The notes under the pieces: generated by a model
Seen by the model: only the letters and a program-made list of their open reading frames with translations
Told to the model about the DNA's origin: nothing
Databases searched by the model: none
Made by a program: the position numbers and the translations under genes
Part shown: positions 48,194 through 59,118 of the stretch, piece after piece
Layout: every line of letters starts with the position of its first letter
Position numbering within the stretch: the stretch's first letter is position 1
Origin: Auritidibacter sp. Marseille-P8566
Lineage (GTDB): Bacteria; Actinomycetota; Actinomycetes; Actinomycetales; Microbacteriaceae
DNA: 64,000 bases
Assembly: GCA_945895375.1 (NCBI GenBank)
Contig: CAMDEE010000001.1
Location: forward strand, 1-64,000
Direction: 5' to 3'

Positions 48194-48743
48194 GTTTTCT
48201 AGCTACCGGCTTTTTAGCCGGAGCTTTCTTAGCAACAGGCTTCTTAGCTGGTGCTTTCTTGGAAGTGACCTTCTTTGCTGCAGTCTTTAACTTGGCTGAT
48301 GCTTCCCCAACTTTTTCAGTTGCTTCACGCTTAGCATCAGATAGCTTTCTGCCTAGTTCTTTGCCAGCCTGCTCAGGGTCGACATCTAGGTTGATCTTCA
48401 CACCTGCACGCTTTTCCAACCAAGTAGCGGCTGAAGATAACAGGTTGCCGATGTTCTCACCAAGAATGTCGGCTTGACCTGAAACAAATGCTGAACCGAA
48501 CTTTCCAAACCACTTAGCCGCACGACCGAAACCGGTCTTGTTCAAACTGTATGTGCTGGTCTTTCCCTTGGTGACAACAGTTAGTAACTCTGCGGCTACC
48601 AATACTTTTAGGTGCTTGTCTAATGCAGTTGCTGAAAGCTTTGTCTTCTTAGCAAGAGCAGCTGTTGTTAGGGCCTCAGCAGCAACGTATTCGAGAATGG
48701 TGCGACGGTTCTGATCTGCTAACGCGTTGAATACATCGGTCAT
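48183..48743 (-). CDS. ArsR-fold winged-helix protein with Lys/Ala/Pro-rich histone-like C-terminal tail
   Basis: VFNALADQNRRTILEYVAAEALTTAALAKKTKLSATALDKHLKVLVAAELL HTH; tail KKVTSKKAPAKKPVAKKAPAKKPVARKPKA; no Cys anywhere. Confidence 0.82.
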   Translation of the reverse strand: MTDVFNALADQNRRTILEYVAAEALTTAALAKKTKLSATALDKHLKVLVAAELLTVVTKGKTSTYSLNKTGFGRAAKWFGKFGSAFVSGQADILGENIGNLLSSAATWLEKRAGVKINLDVDPEQAGKELGRKLSDAKREATEKVGEASAKLKTAAKKVTSKKAPAKKPVAKKAPAKKPVARKPKA

Positions 48744-49573
48744 TTTCTCTGCTCCTGGGCTATTTCCTTAGCGCGAGCTAGTGCTGCGCTTGTTGCTTTA
48801 AAGAATAAGTCATTGAGGTTACCCTCTTGCAACACCGCAATAGCCTTCATGGTTGTTCCGTTAGGAGAGGTTACCTGTCTTCTAAGTTCAGCAGGGTCAC
48901 CGTGAGTTTGAACTAGAAGTTCACTTGCACCAAGGAAGGTTTGTGAAACAAGTAGATAAGCATCTTCTTCACTAAAGCCATGGCTAATAGCGGTCTTGAT
49001 GAACTCTTCGATGAAGTAAAAGACATATGCAGGACCTGAACCAGAAATGGTTGATAGAGCATCAATCTGTTCCTCAGGTAAGACCAATGTCTTACCAACA
49101 GCATCAAACAGTGAAACTGCAACAGCTAGTTGTTCATCAGTAACTCTTGAACCTTTGGAAACTCCGGTTAGTCCCTTTTGAATAAGAGCTGGAGTGTTAG
49201 GCATCGCACGAATAACGGCAACTGAATCTGGAAGATGATCTTCCATAGTTTTGATCTCAACTCCAGCTGCTACTGAGATAACCAAAGCATCCTTAGAGAT
49301 AACCCCTCTAACTTCTTCTAACACCTCTAGAACATATGCAGGCTTCACAGCAACTAGAACAATGTCAGCACCTTCAACAGCTAAAGAGTTAGCGTTTGGT
49401 TGATACTCAGTTGCAAAAGCAGTTAGCCCAAACTTCTTTGAAAGCTCTTCAGCGCTGGCAACAGATTTAGTTGTTGCCCTAACATCGGAACCCTTAGTTC
49501 CGTTTTGAATCATCCCGGCAAGGATAGCGGTTCCCATGGAACCTGCACCTAGAAAAGCAACTGTTTGTGTCAT
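48740..49573 (-). CDS. proC: Pyrroline-5-carboxylate reductase
   Basis: FLGAGSMGTAILAGM, AVKPAYVLEVLEEV, RAMPNTPALIQKG, ISGSGPAYVFYFIEEFI. Confidence 0.95.
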   Translation of the reverse strand: MTQTVAFLGAGSMGTAILAGMIQNGTKGSDVRATTKSVASAEELSKKFGLTAFATEYQPNANSLAVEGADIVLVAVKPAYVLEVLEEVRGVISKDALVISVAAGVEIKTMEDHLPDSVAVIRAMPNTPALIQKGLTGVSKGSRVTDEQLAVAVSLFDAVGKTLVLPEEQIDALSTISGSGPAYVFYFIEEFIKTAISHGFSEEDAYLLVSQTFLGASELLVQTHGDPAELRRQVTSPNGTTMKAIAVLQEGNLNDLFFKATSAALARAKEIAQEQRK

Positions 49574-49577
49574 GTAA

Positions 49578-50171
49578 CTAGTTCAACACAAACTGTGGCT
49601 TGTTGGTACTCAGAACGCCATTTACATCTGCTTCAAGAATGTAGCTTGCACCACCTGCGGTCACCTCAGGTAGACCATCGGCCGCAGCACAACCAACATC
49701 ACCAGATCTGACTCTGTCCCAAGGGCTAGCAGGAGCTGTAAGAGTGTCGTTTGGCTTTAGCATCAAAGGCTCTGAGGCAAATCTTGGAGCATTACAGTCT
49801 TTAGAATCCCAGATCATGTCACTTCCACTTGTGATCTTGTAGAAGGTGACATCTGTACCAAGGTTGAATTTACATTCAACACTTCCAGTGTTGGTAACTG
49901 AGAACCAAATGTAAGGAGTATCGCCTGGGTTGAAAGCTAGCTGAGGCTGAGCATCCCCAGTTCCAACGTGGGCTTCAATACTGATCTGCTGTGATTGGCA
50001 TTCTGCTCCAGCAACAATTGTTGGTGCTTGGTTCTGATTGAAAAGTGAACCAACCCAACCGAAGAAGGACATCACTCCGGCAATGATTCCCCAGATCAGT
50101 CCGATAACAACGGCTAAGAATACGAGACGTCTAATTAGTAATTCGCGAGGAGATGGGTATCTAGAAAACAT
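49578..50171 (-). CDS. Membrane-anchored hypothetical protein
   Basis: N-terminal TM and extracytoplasmic beta-rich domain with Cys residues (AECQSQQISIEAHVGTGDAQPQL). Confidence 0.75.
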   Translation of the reverse strand: MFSRYPSPRELLIRRLVFLAVVIGLIWGIIAGVMSFFGWVGSLFNQNQAPTIVAGAECQSQQISIEAHVGTGDAQPQLAFNPGDTPYIWFSVTNTGSVECKFNLGTDVTFYKITSGSDMIWDSKDCNAPRFASEPLMLKPNDTLTAPASPWDRVRSGDVGCAAADGLPEVTAGGASYILEADVNGVLSTNKPQFVLN

Positions 50172-50195
50172 AAGACTAGTTTGCCAGCGGGTTTG

Positions 50196-50705
50196 CTATA
50201 GCAAGCGAAGCATGCGGGTGTTGCCTAGTGTGTTTTGTTTCACTCTGGCTAAATCAAGGAACTCAGCGATACCATCATCAGCTGACTGAACCATCTGCTG
50301 GAAGGTTGCCTCATCAACTGGCACATCGCTAATTTCCTCAAACCCACAGCGAGCAAAGAAGTCAGACTCAAAGGTTAGACAGAAGACTCTTCTAATTCCT
50401 AGGGTGTATGCGCGCTCAATTAGAGCCTCAACCACCGCTTTACCAAGACCCATGCCTCGAGCGCTTTGGTCAACAACTAGAGATCTAACCTCAGCCAAGT
50501 CCCCCCACATCACGTGCAAGGCACCGGCAGCCAGGATTCGTCCATCCTTAGCTTCAGCAACTACGAACTCTTGGACGCGCTCATAGAGGGCGACCAACTG
50601 GTGCTGAAGCAAGACGTTGCTATCAACCAAGGGAGCACGCATTGCCTGAATGGCAACGATGTCGCTGGTTCTAGCAGGTCTTAGAATGAAATCTTTGTCG
50701 GGCAT
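50196..50705 (-). CDS. GNAT-family amino-acid N-acetyltransferase (probable N-acetylglutamate synthase)
   Basis: VEALIERAYTLGIRRVFCLTFESDFFARCGFEEI and EVRSLVVDQSARGMGLGKAVVE. Confidence 0.87.
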   Translation of the reverse strand: MPDKDFILRPARTSDIVAIQAMRAPLVDSNVLLQHQLVALYERVQEFVVAEAKDGRILAAGALHVMWGDLAEVRSLVVDQSARGMGLGKAVVEALIERAYTLGIRRVFCLTFESDFFARCGFEEISDVPVDEATFQQMVQSADDGIAEFLDLARVKQNTLGNTRMLRLL

Positions 50706-50707
50706 TG

Positions 50708-53158
50708 CTAAATGCTAGCAATTTCTCTCACGTTTGAGGTGAAGATGAACTCGCCACCAACAAGATCAGCAACAACATCGCTTGCGTTCTTGATGACACC
50801 CTGCAAGATGCTCTCAGAGATCTGGTCTTCGATTTCACGCTGAACAGCACGACGCAGTGGTCTTGCTCCTAGTGCTGGGTCGTAACCTAGCTCAATCAAG
50901 CGCTCTTTCGCAGCTGTTGTGAGGGTAAGAGTAATGTCTCTCTCCTCTAGGCGTACGTTTAGCTTCTTGATGAATAGGTCAACAATCTCCAGCAATTCAG
51001 ACTTAGATAGCTGAGGGAAGACGATGACATCATCAACACGGTTCAAGAACTCAGGCTTGAAGTGCTTCTTTAGTTCATCGTTCACCTTGGCAGCCATACG
51101 GTCGAAGTCATTCTTCTGGTCACCTTCAAGGTTGAAGCCAAGAGCACCCTTAGAGATGTCCTTGCTTCCCAAGTTGGTAGTCATGATGATGATTGTGTTC
51201 TTGAAGTCAACAACACGTCCCTGACCATCGGTTAGGCGACCCTCTCCAAGAATCTGCAACAGTGAGTTGAAGATATCTGGGTGAGCCTTCTCGATCTCAT
51301 CGAATAGAACAACGCTGAATGGCTTGCGACGAACACGCTCAGTTAGCTGACCACCCTCATCGAAACCAACATAGCCTGGAGGAGCTCCGAACAATCTTGA
51401 GACTGTGTGCTTTTCTGCATACTCGCTCATGTCTAGAGAAATTAGAGCACCTTCGTCTTCAAACAAGAACTCAGCCAAAGCCTTAGCAAGTTCTGTCTTA
51501 CCAACACCGGTAGGACCAGCGAAGATGAATGAACCTGAAGGACGGTTAGGATCCTTTAGACCAGCTCGCTGGCGACGGATAGCCTTCGAAATAGAATCAA
51601 CAGCCTTCTTCTGACCGATAACTCTTCTGTGAAGTTCTGCCTCCATGAAGATCAACTTCGCTGATTCTTCTTCGCTTAGCTTGAATACTGGAATACCGGT
51701 AGCAGCAGCTAGAACTTCAGCAATTAGACCTTCGTCAACAACACCGTGGGCTGCAACATTTCCAGTGCGGAACTGCTTGGTCAGCTTTGCTCTTTCAGAG
51801 ATTAGCTTCTTCTCTGTGTCGCGGAGCTTGGCAGCACCTTCGAAGTCTTGAGAATCAATAGCCTTCTCTTTGTCAACGCGAACACCAGCAATCTTCTCTT
51901 CAAGTTCACGTAGCTCTGGTGGTGAAGAAAGAATTGAAAGACGTAGTCTTGCTCCTGCTTCATCGATTAGGTCAATCGCCTTGTCTGGTAGGTAGCGGTC
52001 AGATACATATCTGTCAGCAAGCTTGGCAGCAGCAACGATTGCACCATCGGTAATAGAAACCTTGTGGTGTGCTTCGTAACGGTCACGAAGACCCTTCAAG
52101 ATATTGATGGTCTGCGGAACGCTTGGCTCATTAACCTGGATTGATTGGAATCTACGCTCTAAAGCGGCATCCTTCTCAAAGTACTTTCTGAATTCATCCA
52201 GAGTGGTTGCACCGATAGTTTGTAGTTCACCACGAGCAAGCATTGGCTTCAAGATAGATGCAGCATCAACAGCACCTTCAGCTGCACCTGCTCCAACTAG
52301 TGTGTGGATCTCATCAATGAAAGTGATGATGTCGCCACGACCCTTGATTTCCTTGATGACCTTCTTTAGTCTCTCTTCGAAGTCACCACGGTATCTTGAA
52401 CCTGCAATTAGGGAACCTAGGTCTAGGGTGTAAAGCTGCTTACCCTTTAGAGTTTCTGGAACGTTGCCAGCAACAATTGCCTGAGCAAGACCTTCAACAA
52501 CTGCAGTCTTACCAACACCTGGTTCACCGATGAGAATTGGGTTGTTCTTAGTTCTTCTTGAAAGAATCTGCATGACTCTTTCAATCTCTTTCTCGCGACC
52601 GATAACTGGATCCAGTTTTCCTTCGGCAGCGGCCATAGTTAGGTTTTTGCCGAACTGGTCAAGAACCTGTGAACCCTTTTGTGGAATAGCTTCGCCACCA
52701 ACAGTTGCTGATTCTTTTCCTTCGAAGCCTTGAAGCATTTGCTGAACCTGTGCACGAACCTTGTTGGTGTCAGCACCTAGCTTGGTTAGAACCTGAGCAG
52801 CGACTCCTTCACCTTCTTTGATAAGACCTAATAGAAGGTGTTCAGTTCCAATGTATGAGTGGCCTAGTTGCAAAGCTTCGCGAAGAGATAGTTCAAGAAC
52901 CTTCTTAGCTCTTGGAGTAAAAGGAATGTGTCCTGTTGGAGGCTGCTGTCCCTGACCGATGATCTCCTTGACCTGGTCTCTAACTGCCTCTTGAGAAATA
53001 CCGAGTGCTTCTAGCGCCTTAGCGGCTACGCCTTCGCCTTCGTGGATCAGACCGAGCAGGATGTGCTCAGTACCGATGTAGTTGTGATTTAGTGACTTAG
53101 CTTCTTCTTGAGCTAAAACAACTACCCTGCGGGCCTTGTCGGTGAACTTCTCGAACAT
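50708..53158 (-). CDS. clpC: ATP-dependent Clp protease ATP-binding subunit ClpC
   Basis: [38 protein letters not shown]; two AAA modules [13 protein letters not shown] and [12 protein letters not shown]. Start revised from 53176. Confidence 0.97.
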   Translation of the reverse strand: MFEKFTDKARRVVVLAQEEAKSLNHNYIGTEHILLGLIHEGEGVAAKALEALGISQEAVRDQVKEIIGQGQQPPTGHIPFTPRAKKVLELSLREALQLGHSYIGTEHLLLGLIKEGEGVAAQVLTKLGADTNKVRAQVQQMLQGFEGKESATVGGEAIPQKGSQVLDQFGKNLTMAAAEGKLDPVIGREKEIERVMQILSRRTKNNPILIGEPGVGKTAVVEGLAQAIVAGNVPETLKGKQLYTLDLGSLIAGSRYRGDFEERLKKVIKEIKGRGDIITFIDEIHTLVGAGAAEGAVDAASILKPMLARGELQTIGATTLDEFRKYFEKDAALERRFQSIQVNEPSVPQTINILKGLRDRYEAHHKVSITDGAIVAAAKLADRYVSDRYLPDKAIDLIDEAGARLRLSILSSPPELRELEEKIAGVRVDKEKAIDSQDFEGAAKLRDTEKKLISERAKLTKQFRTGNVAAHGVVDEGLIAEVLAAATGIPVFKLSEEESAKLIFMEAELHRRVIGQKKAVDSISKAIRRQRAGLKDPNRPSGSFIFAGPTGVGKTELAKALAEFLFEDEGALISLDMSEYAEKHTVSRLFGAPPGYVGFDEGGQLTERVRRKPFSVVLFDEIEKAHPDIFNSLLQILGEGRLTDGQGRVVDFKNTIIIMTTNLGSKDISKGALGFNLEGDQKNDFDRMAAKVNDELKKHFKPEFLNRVDDVIVFPQLSKSELLEIVDLFIKKLNVRLEERDITLTLTTAAKERLIELGYDPALGARPLRRAVQREIEDQISESILQGVIKNASDVVADLVGGEFIFTSNVREIASI

Positions 53159-53250
53159 TGGTTTCTCCTTTGACACATTTAGTGCTTACAAAGAAGATAA
53201 CCCTGAAAAGACCCGATTTATAGGGCTGTTCGCCAATGGGAGAAAGGGAT

Positions 53251-53640
53251 TTAGAAAGCTGGCCCCATGGCTAGTTGCACAGCCAAAGCACCTAGGAATC
53301 CGGCGGCTATGGAGATCAGGTGCTGGTTACGAGTTAGGGCGAAAGGCTTGGTTGCCTTGATGGCGTTGTAGTTAGCAACCATGGTCTTCTTGGCCACTTT
53401 ATCGTTTGCATACTGAGCAAGAGTAGCCTGGTAGCCAGGAATCCTGAGCCCACTGAGGGTAATGATCACTGTATTGCTTGCTAGGTATCCTGCCAAAGCG
53501 ACTACTGGGAGGAAGAACGTCATTTCAAAGGAGATGCTCATAAACATCAAGACCATGAGACCAGCACCATAAATGACCATGTTCTTTACAAAAGTGGTGT
53601 TCATGTAAACCACGTAGTGTTCGGCTTTGTTCTGTTCCAT
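53251..53640 (-). CDS. Small hypothetical membrane protein
   Basis: 129 aa with about 3 hydrophobic segments. Confidence 0.65.
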   Translation of the reverse strand: MEQNKAEHYVVYMNTTFVKNMVIYGAGLMVLMFMSISFEMTFFLPVVALAGYLASNTVIITLSGLRIPGYQATLAQYANDKVAKKTMVANYNAIKATKPFALTRNQHLISIAAGFLGALAVQLAMGPAF

Positions 53641-53660
53641 TTGATCCCCCTTTGGGCTAG

Positions 53661-53834
53661 TTATTTCTTAGGCTGGTTCGAAGCTAATTTTGCTCGCTCT
53701 TCAGCTTCAACTTGTGCTCTCACTTTACGCTCTTTAGCGTCCGCTCCAAGGATTGACTTGAATAGGAAATAAACCAAAAACATCATGCTGATTGGTGGAA
53801 GAGTTGCGATTAGCGCATCAATTACAACCTGCAT
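53661..53834 (-). CDS. Small single-TM hypothetical protein (57 aa)
   Basis: Reading frame MQVVIDALIATLPPISMMFLVYFLFKSILGADAKERKVRAQVEAEERAKLASNQPKK; fills the gap between neighbours; below the track cut-off. Confidence 0.6.
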   Translation of the reverse strand: MQVVIDALIATLPPISMMFLVYFLFKSILGADAKERKVRAQVEAEERAKLASNQPKK

Positions 53835-53836
53835 GA

Positions 53837-55336
53837 TTACTTCACCAACGGGAACATAATTGTTTCACGGATACCAAGACCCGTAAGGCTCATCAACAGT
53901 CTGTCGATACCCATACCCATTCCACCAGTTGGTGGCATACCAAACTCAAGAGCCTTCAAGAAGTCTTCATCAAGTTTCATAGCTTCTGGATCTCCAGCAG
54001 CAGATAACTTAACCTGAGCTACAAATCTTTCACGCTGAATAACAGGGTCTACTAGCTCTGAGTAACCGGTAGCTTGCTCATAACCTCTGATGTATAGATC
54101 CCACTTCTCAACTACTCCTGGCTTTGATCTGTGGTCACGAACAAGCGGTGAAGTGTCAACTGGGAAATCCATAACGAAGGTTGGCTTTTGCAGGCCACCC
54201 TTTACAAAGTGCTCCCATAGCTCTTCAACATATTTACCGTGCAGAGGGTGATCAATCTCAAGACCTTCTTTATCTGCAAGTGCCTTTAGAACCTTGATGT
54301 CAGTATCTGGAGTGATTTCAACTCCTGCAGCTTCTGAAAGAGATTCAAACATTGAAACTCTTGCCCATTCACCAGAGAGATCATTGACTTCACCATCTTC
54401 TAGTTGAACCTGAAGAGTTCCGAAAACATCCATCGCTGCATTCTGAATTAGAGTCTGGGTTAGCTCTGCCATGGTGTTGTAATCACCATATGCTTCATAT
54501 GCTTCAAGCATTGCAAACTCTGGTGAGTGTGTGCGGTCAGCACCTTCGTTTCTAAAGTTTCTGTTGATTTCATAAACACGATCAATGCCGCCAACTACTG
54601 CTCTCTTGAGGAATAGTTCTGGTGCAATACGTAGGAAAAGTTCTGTGTCAAAAGCATTTGAGTGAGTCTTGAATGGTCTTGCAGATGCCCCACCGTGAAT
54701 GGTTTGAAGCATAGGTGTCTCAACTTCAATGAAGTCATCTTTAGTAAAGGTGTTACGCAGAGACTGCATTACCTTAGATCTAATCTGAACTACTTCACGA
54801 GCGCGGTCACGAACAATCAGATCAACGAAGCGGTGACGAACTCTATACTCTTCACCTAGTTCGTTATGAAGGTTAGGAAGAGGCCTAATGGTCTTGGCTG
54901 CAATAGACCAGCTATCAACAAGAATTGAAAGCTCTCCGCGCTTAGAGGTAATAACTTCACCTTCAACGAATAGGTGATCTCCTAAATCAACAAGCTCTTT
55001 GTATTCTTCAAGTTTTTCTTCGCCAACTTTGTCAAGTGAAAGCATTACCTGAATACGAGATCCGGTTCCTGCCTGCAAGGTAGCAAAGCAAAGCTTTCCG
55101 GTGTTTCTTTGGAACATAACTCGGCCTGCTAGTGAAACCTTGTCACCTGTTGCAACATCGATCTCTAGATCTGGATACTTGTTCTTGACCTGGTCGATGG
55201 TGCGAGTGATAGGAAGGCTAACTGGGTACGCATCTTGGCCTGAAGCAAGGATGCGCTCACGCTTAGCCATACGAATAGCGATCTGTTCTGGTAGATCCTG
55301 TTCGTCTTCCATTGGGGCTAATTGTTCGTCGGTCAT
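53837..55336 (-). CDS. lysS: Lysyl-tRNA synthetase (class II)
   Basis: [52 protein letters not shown]. Confidence 0.97.
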   Translation of the reverse strand: MTDEQLAPMEDEQDLPEQIAIRMAKRERILASGQDAYPVSLPITRTIDQVKNKYPDLEIDVATGDKVSLAGRVMFQRNTGKLCFATLQAGTGSRIQVMLSLDKVGEEKLEEYKELVDLGDHLFVEGEVITSKRGELSILVDSWSIAAKTIRPLPNLHNELGEEYRVRHRFVDLIVRDRAREVVQIRSKVMQSLRNTFTKDDFIEVETPMLQTIHGGASARPFKTHSNAFDTELFLRIAPELFLKRAVVGGIDRVYEINRNFRNEGADRTHSPEFAMLEAYEAYGDYNTMAELTQTLIQNAAMDVFGTLQVQLEDGEVNDLSGEWARVSMFESLSEAAGVEITPDTDIKVLKALADKEGLEIDHPLHGKYVEELWEHFVKGGLQKPTFVMDFPVDTSPLVRDHRSKPGVVEKWDLYIRGYEQATGYSELVDPVIQRERFVAQVKLSAAGDPEAMKLDEDFLKALEFGMPPTGGMGMGIDRLLMSLTGLGIRETIMFPLVK

Positions 55337-56208
55337 GCCGGCTCCTGAATATAGAAAGTTATGTTGTCAATAAGTCGAACACTCTCCACCACAACAGCAA
55401 CAAGTAACTGGACTTCGCCATGGAACCCGTCGCTTATTGGTGAAAAGGTACTCTTATCAACTAGCGCTAGATAATCAAGTTTAGCCAGCGGTGGACTATC
55501 CAGAGCGCTACTAGCCTCAGCTAAAGCAACCGATGGTTTCTCACCTTCTGAAATGCTCCCCTGAACCTGCATCAAGGTACTAAACAGCGTAGGAGCAAAG
55601 CTTCTACCTTCTTTAGATAAGAACCTATTCCTACTGGATTTAGCGAGATAGTCATCTTCTCTAACAGTCATTGCCTCAATGATCTCGATGGAGTCATTGA
55701 ATTCTCGATGGACCATTCGCTTGATTAGAAACAGCTGCTGAGCATCCTTAGCCCCAAAGACCGCAACCTGAGGCTTGACCACTTCAAAGAACCAAGAAAC
55801 AACCTGGAGCATTCCCTCAAAATGTCCAGGTCTAGCTACTCCTTCAAAAACAGTTCCTAGAGCCCCAGCTCTTGGTTTTGGTTCAGCTGCAGATCCTGCT
55901 GGATAAACTTCCTCAACACTTGGGACAAACAAAAGAGCCGGCGGATTTGTTAGTGCTGCTAGGGCCTTGATGTCACTTTCAAGAGTTCTTGGGTATCTAT
56001 CAAAGTCTTCGCCCTTACCGAACTGTGTTGGGTTCACAAAGATGCTGAGCACAACAAAGGCATCTTGAATCTGATTGCCTTCTTCAATTAGAGATAGATG
56101 ACCTTCGTGCAGAGCTCCCATGGTTGGAACAAAGACTACAGTTTTACCTAGAGCTTTAGCCTGAGAGATTTCACTCTGCAATTCACTTACGGTTTCAACT
56201 AACTTCAA
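55333..56208 (-). CDS. panC: Pantothenate synthetase
   Basis: [49 protein letters not shown]. Confidence 0.96.
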   Translation of the reverse strand: MKLVETVSELQSEISQAKALGKTVVFVPTMGALHEGHLSLIEEGNQIQDAFVVLSIFVNPTQFGKGEDFDRYPRTLESDIKALAALTNPPALLFVPSVEEVYPAGSAAEPKPRAGALGTVFEGVARPGHFEGMLQVVSWFFEVVKPQVAVFGAKDAQQLFLIKRMVHREFNDSIEIIEAMTVREDDYLAKSSRNRFLSKEGRSFAPTLFSTLMQVQGSISEGEKPSVALAEASSALDSPPLAKLDYLALVDKSTFSPISDGFHGEVQLLVAVVVESVRLIDNITFYIQEPA

Positions 56209-56924
56209 TCGTTTTCGCCTTCTAGTAAATCTGCTGGGTCAATCTCAACAACAGCACTTCTAAGCGATTCCTCTAAAGCAGATCTCATGATGCCAGAAAG
56301 AATCTGTCTTGACTTATCGATGTTCGCATCTTCAAGCAAAGTAATAGCTTGCCCAACAATCAATGAAGTGAAAGATGAAGCAACCGATATCGCTTCAGCG
56401 TATTTCGCTCTTGCTTCAATAGGAACATGAACCGGTTCCCCACCTAACTCAATAGCAAGAGTTTGAACAACTGGTAACACTGCCTTTGGTGAATCAACGG
56501 CAATGTAAGAATCCATAAGTCTTGTTCTATCAACTGATGCAATACCGGTAAAACGTATTGCTGGATGAATAGCCATCGGAACAACACCTAGCGATAGAGC
56601 TTCATCAAATACTTCGTAACCGTAATCAGGTGAAGTGTGTGCAACTAGTTGTCCTCTTGCAAAAGACTCTGTCTTTACTAAACCAGAAACTAGTTTCTCT
56701 ATTTCAGTTCCTGGTATTGCCAAGATAACTAAATCAACTTGAGCAACTGCATCGATAACGGGCTTGATTGAAACTCCAGGCAGAACAGCACTAACCTGCT
56801 CTGCTCTGGCTGGATCTGTTGTTGCTATCGCCATTAAGGAATGTCCTGCATCTGAGATGGCTTTGGCAATGGCTAGACCTACTGGTCCTGCTCCAATGAC
56901 AGCAACGTTCAGACGACTAGTCAT
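56205..56924 (-). CDS. DUF2520 / Rossmann-like dehydrogenase-family protein
   Basis: VAVIGAGPVGLAIAKAI; GVVPMAIHPAIRFTG; SVASSFTSLIVGQA. Start revised from 56978. Confidence 0.87.
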   Translation of the reverse strand: MTSRLNVAVIGAGPVGLAIAKAISDAGHSLMAIATTDPARAEQVSAVLPGVSIKPVIDAVAQVDLVILAIPGTEIEKLVSGLVKTESFARGQLVAHTSPDYGYEVFDEALSLGVVPMAIHPAIRFTGIASVDRTRLMDSYIAVDSPKAVLPVVQTLAIELGGEPVHVPIEARAKYAEAISVASSFTSLIVGQAITLLEDANIDKSRQILSGIMRSALEESLRSAVVEIDPADLLEGEND

Positions 56925-57387
56925 CTTTCTTCTTATCACTAGGTAGTTTGCATACTTGCTCAACAACAAAACCAACAACCAATAGAAGTAATGCTGCAGC
57001 TAATGCTGTGATGTTTAGAGTTGTTGCTTCTGGAACAACAACTGGAGCAGTGAACTGCTTGAGTAAAACTCCAGCATGCCAACCAATGAATAGTGCACCG
57101 GTGATTGCTGCTGCTTTAGAGATTAGAAGAACGCGGAATGCATAGAACGGGTTCACGGGAAGCAACCTGTTTGGTGTTGCAGCTTTGAGTAGGTTCTTCT
57201 TGTATTTCCAGATAGGAACAGCAAGACCGATTAGTATCACGGCAATCAATGCAGTCGAAAGAGCAAGGGTTGCTCCACTGATTGGAACTTCAAGACCATT
57301 GTTGACAGCCCAGGTGCTGTAACCAAAACCAACAACAGCTGACGCAATTGCTACTAGAGCAATCATTAGAGGACTGATTGGTTTCAA
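56917..57387 (-). CDS. DUF3180-like membrane protein
   Basis: Four TM segments, AFRVLLISKAAAITGALFIGWHAGVLL; typical position after folK in actinobacteria. Confidence 0.8.
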   Translation of the reverse strand: MKPISPLMIALVAIASAVVGFGYSTWAVNNGLEVPISGATLALSTALIAVILIGLAVPIWKYKKNLLKAATPNRLLPVNPFYAFRVLLISKAAAITGALFIGWHAGVLLKQFTAPVVVPEATTLNITALAAALLLLVVGFVVEQVCKLPSDKKKDD

Positions 57388-57869
57388 TTGAGTTTCACCT
57401 GATCTACATAAACTTCAGCTAACTTCTCTATTCTGCCAACTCCAGGAAGTTCTGCTTTCTGATTCATTAGATACCAAGGAACAATCACAAATGATCTGTT
57501 CTTAGCCTCTGGGTGAGGAATAACTAAATCAGGAGATCTGAAGTGAGTATTGCCATAGGTAATGATGTCTATATCAATGTTTCTATCGCCCCAGCGCTCT
57601 TTGCGCTTTCTACCTAACTTTTGCTCAATTGCCTGAAGGGCTTTTAGCAATTGCTCAGGCTTGAGAGGTGTCTCTATTTCAGCCACGCAGTTTAGGAATC
57701 TAGGCTTTGATGAATCAACCCCAGCTAATGTCAGTGCTTTAGATTCAACTACTGGGGATATGTCAGTCAGGTAGATGTCCGGTGTGGTTGAGATAAGGGC
57801 AAGGGCTTTGACTAACCACTTGCGACGCTGACCTAAATTACTTCCAAGAGCTATGACAGCAACTGTCAT
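57384..57869 (-). CDS. folK: 2-amino-4-hydroxy-6-hydroxymethyldihydropteridine diphosphokinase
   Basis: VIALGSNLGQR, FLNCVAEIET, RKRKERWGDRNIDIDIITYG, IPHPEAKNRSFV. Confidence 0.95.
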   Translation of the reverse strand: MTVAVIALGSNLGQRRKWLVKALALISTTPDIYLTDISPVVESKALTLAGVDSSKPRFLNCVAEIETPLKPEQLLKALQAIEQKLGRKRKERWGDRNIDIDIITYGNTHFRSPDLVIPHPEAKNRSFVIVPWYLMNQKAELPGVGRIEKLAEVYVDQVKLN

Positions 57870-58240
57870 TAGTTCTCTCGCTTAGCCTTGACCGTGATGC
57901 TGACATCCTCAAACTCATAAGGAATAGGTGCACCTGGTTTATGAACGGTGATCTTTGCCTTGAGGACTTTGCCACCACCGAAGTTCAATGCGTAATCAAG
58001 AAGTCTTTGAGCCAAGGTCTCTAGTAAATCAACCGGGTTGTTCTTAGTTAGTTCAACTAGGCCCTTAGCAAGGTCACCGTAGTGAGCTGTGTGATTGAGA
58101 TCATCTGAAAAGGCTGCCTTATCGCCATCAACCCAGATACTCGCATCTATATAGAAGTCTTGGCCGTTTTGTCTCTCAAAATCAAATACGCCATGGTGCG
58201 CGAAGACTCTAAGTCCGGTGATGGTTATCTTGTGGCGCAT
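57869..58240 (-). CDS. folB: Dihydroneopterin aldolase
   Basis: ITGLRVFAHHGVFDFERQNGQDFYIDAS; NHTAHYGDL. Confidence 0.95.
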   Translation of the reverse strand: MRHKITITGLRVFAHHGVFDFERQNGQDFYIDASIWVDGDKAAFSDDLNHTAHYGDLAKGLVELTKNNPVDLLETLAQRLLDYALNFGGGKVLKAKITVHKPGAPIPYEFEDVSITVKAKREN

Positions 58241-58254
58241 AGGTCAATTCTGCC

Positions 58255-59118
58255 CTAGGAAGAGCTCTTGTCTGCTTCACCCTCATGCAAAGCCCCAACA
58301 ATGCTTATTGCATCGGTTGTAGCAAGGACGTTGTGGACCCTAACTCCCCATAGCTTTCTCTGCATAAGTAGAGCAGTTAGAACAGCGGTAGCAACATCCC
58401 TTCTCTCATGAGAGACAGAGTTAGGCTCTTCCTGATCTAGAGCCCCTGCAATGAACCTCTTTCTTGAGGCACCAACAAGGATTGGTAAACCTAGCTTCTC
58501 TAGTTCATCAAGTCTTGCAACTAGTTGCCAGTTCTGCTTCATGTCTTTAGCAAAGCCAAGACCTGGGTCAATAACAATCTTTGATCTTTCAACACCAGCA
58601 GCAACTGCTACTTCAACTCTTTCTTTGAGTTCATTAGCAACCTCAACTGCAACATCTGCATATGAGTTCATGGTGTCCATGACATTAGAGTGTCCACGCC
58701 AGTGAGAAATAACTATGGTCGCTTTTGTTTCAGCAGCAACTTTAAACATGTTCTCATCAGCAAGACCGCCGGAAACATCGTTGATGATAGTTGCTCCAAG
58801 TAATACAGCAGCAAGAGCAGTTTCAGAGTTCATGGTGTCAATAGAAATAGCACAACCTAAATCTTCATCAACAATCTTGGCGATGACAGGTAGAACTCTT
58901 TCCTGTTCTTCTTCAACAGATATACGAATGGCTCCCGGTCTTGTTGACTCTCCACCAACATCAATAATGTCTGCACCACTGATTTGCAATAACTTTGCAT
59001 GATCGATAGCTGCTTGTAGAGCAAGGAATTGATTACCGTCACTGAAACTATCCGGTGTTGTGTTTAACACACCCATTACAAGTGGTCTTACCTTAGGTGC
59101 AGTTGGGTTGTATTTCAT
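58255..59118 (-). CDS. folP: Dihydropteroate synthase
   Basis: VMGVLNTTPDSFSDG, IDVGGESTRPGA, INDVSGG, DPGLGFAKD. Confidence 0.96.
   Translation of the reverse strand: MKYNPTAPKVRPLVMGVLNTTPDSFSDGNQFLALQAAIDHAKLLQISGADIIDVGGESTRPGAIRISVEEEQERVLPVIAKIVDEDLGCAISIDTMNSETALAAVLLGATIINDVSGGLADENMFKVAAETKATIVISHWRGHSNVMDTMNSYADVAVEVANELKERVEVAVAAGVERSKIVIDPGLGFAKDMKQNWQLVARLDELEKLGLPILVGASRKRFIAGALDQEEPNSVSHERRDVATAVLTALLMQRKLWGVRVHNVLATTDAISIVGALHEGEADKSSS

Noticed and set aside
53670-53695. GGTTCGAAGCTAA resembling a tRNA T-arm
   Set aside because: No acceptor or anticodon stems around it; lies in the small 57-aa coding frame.
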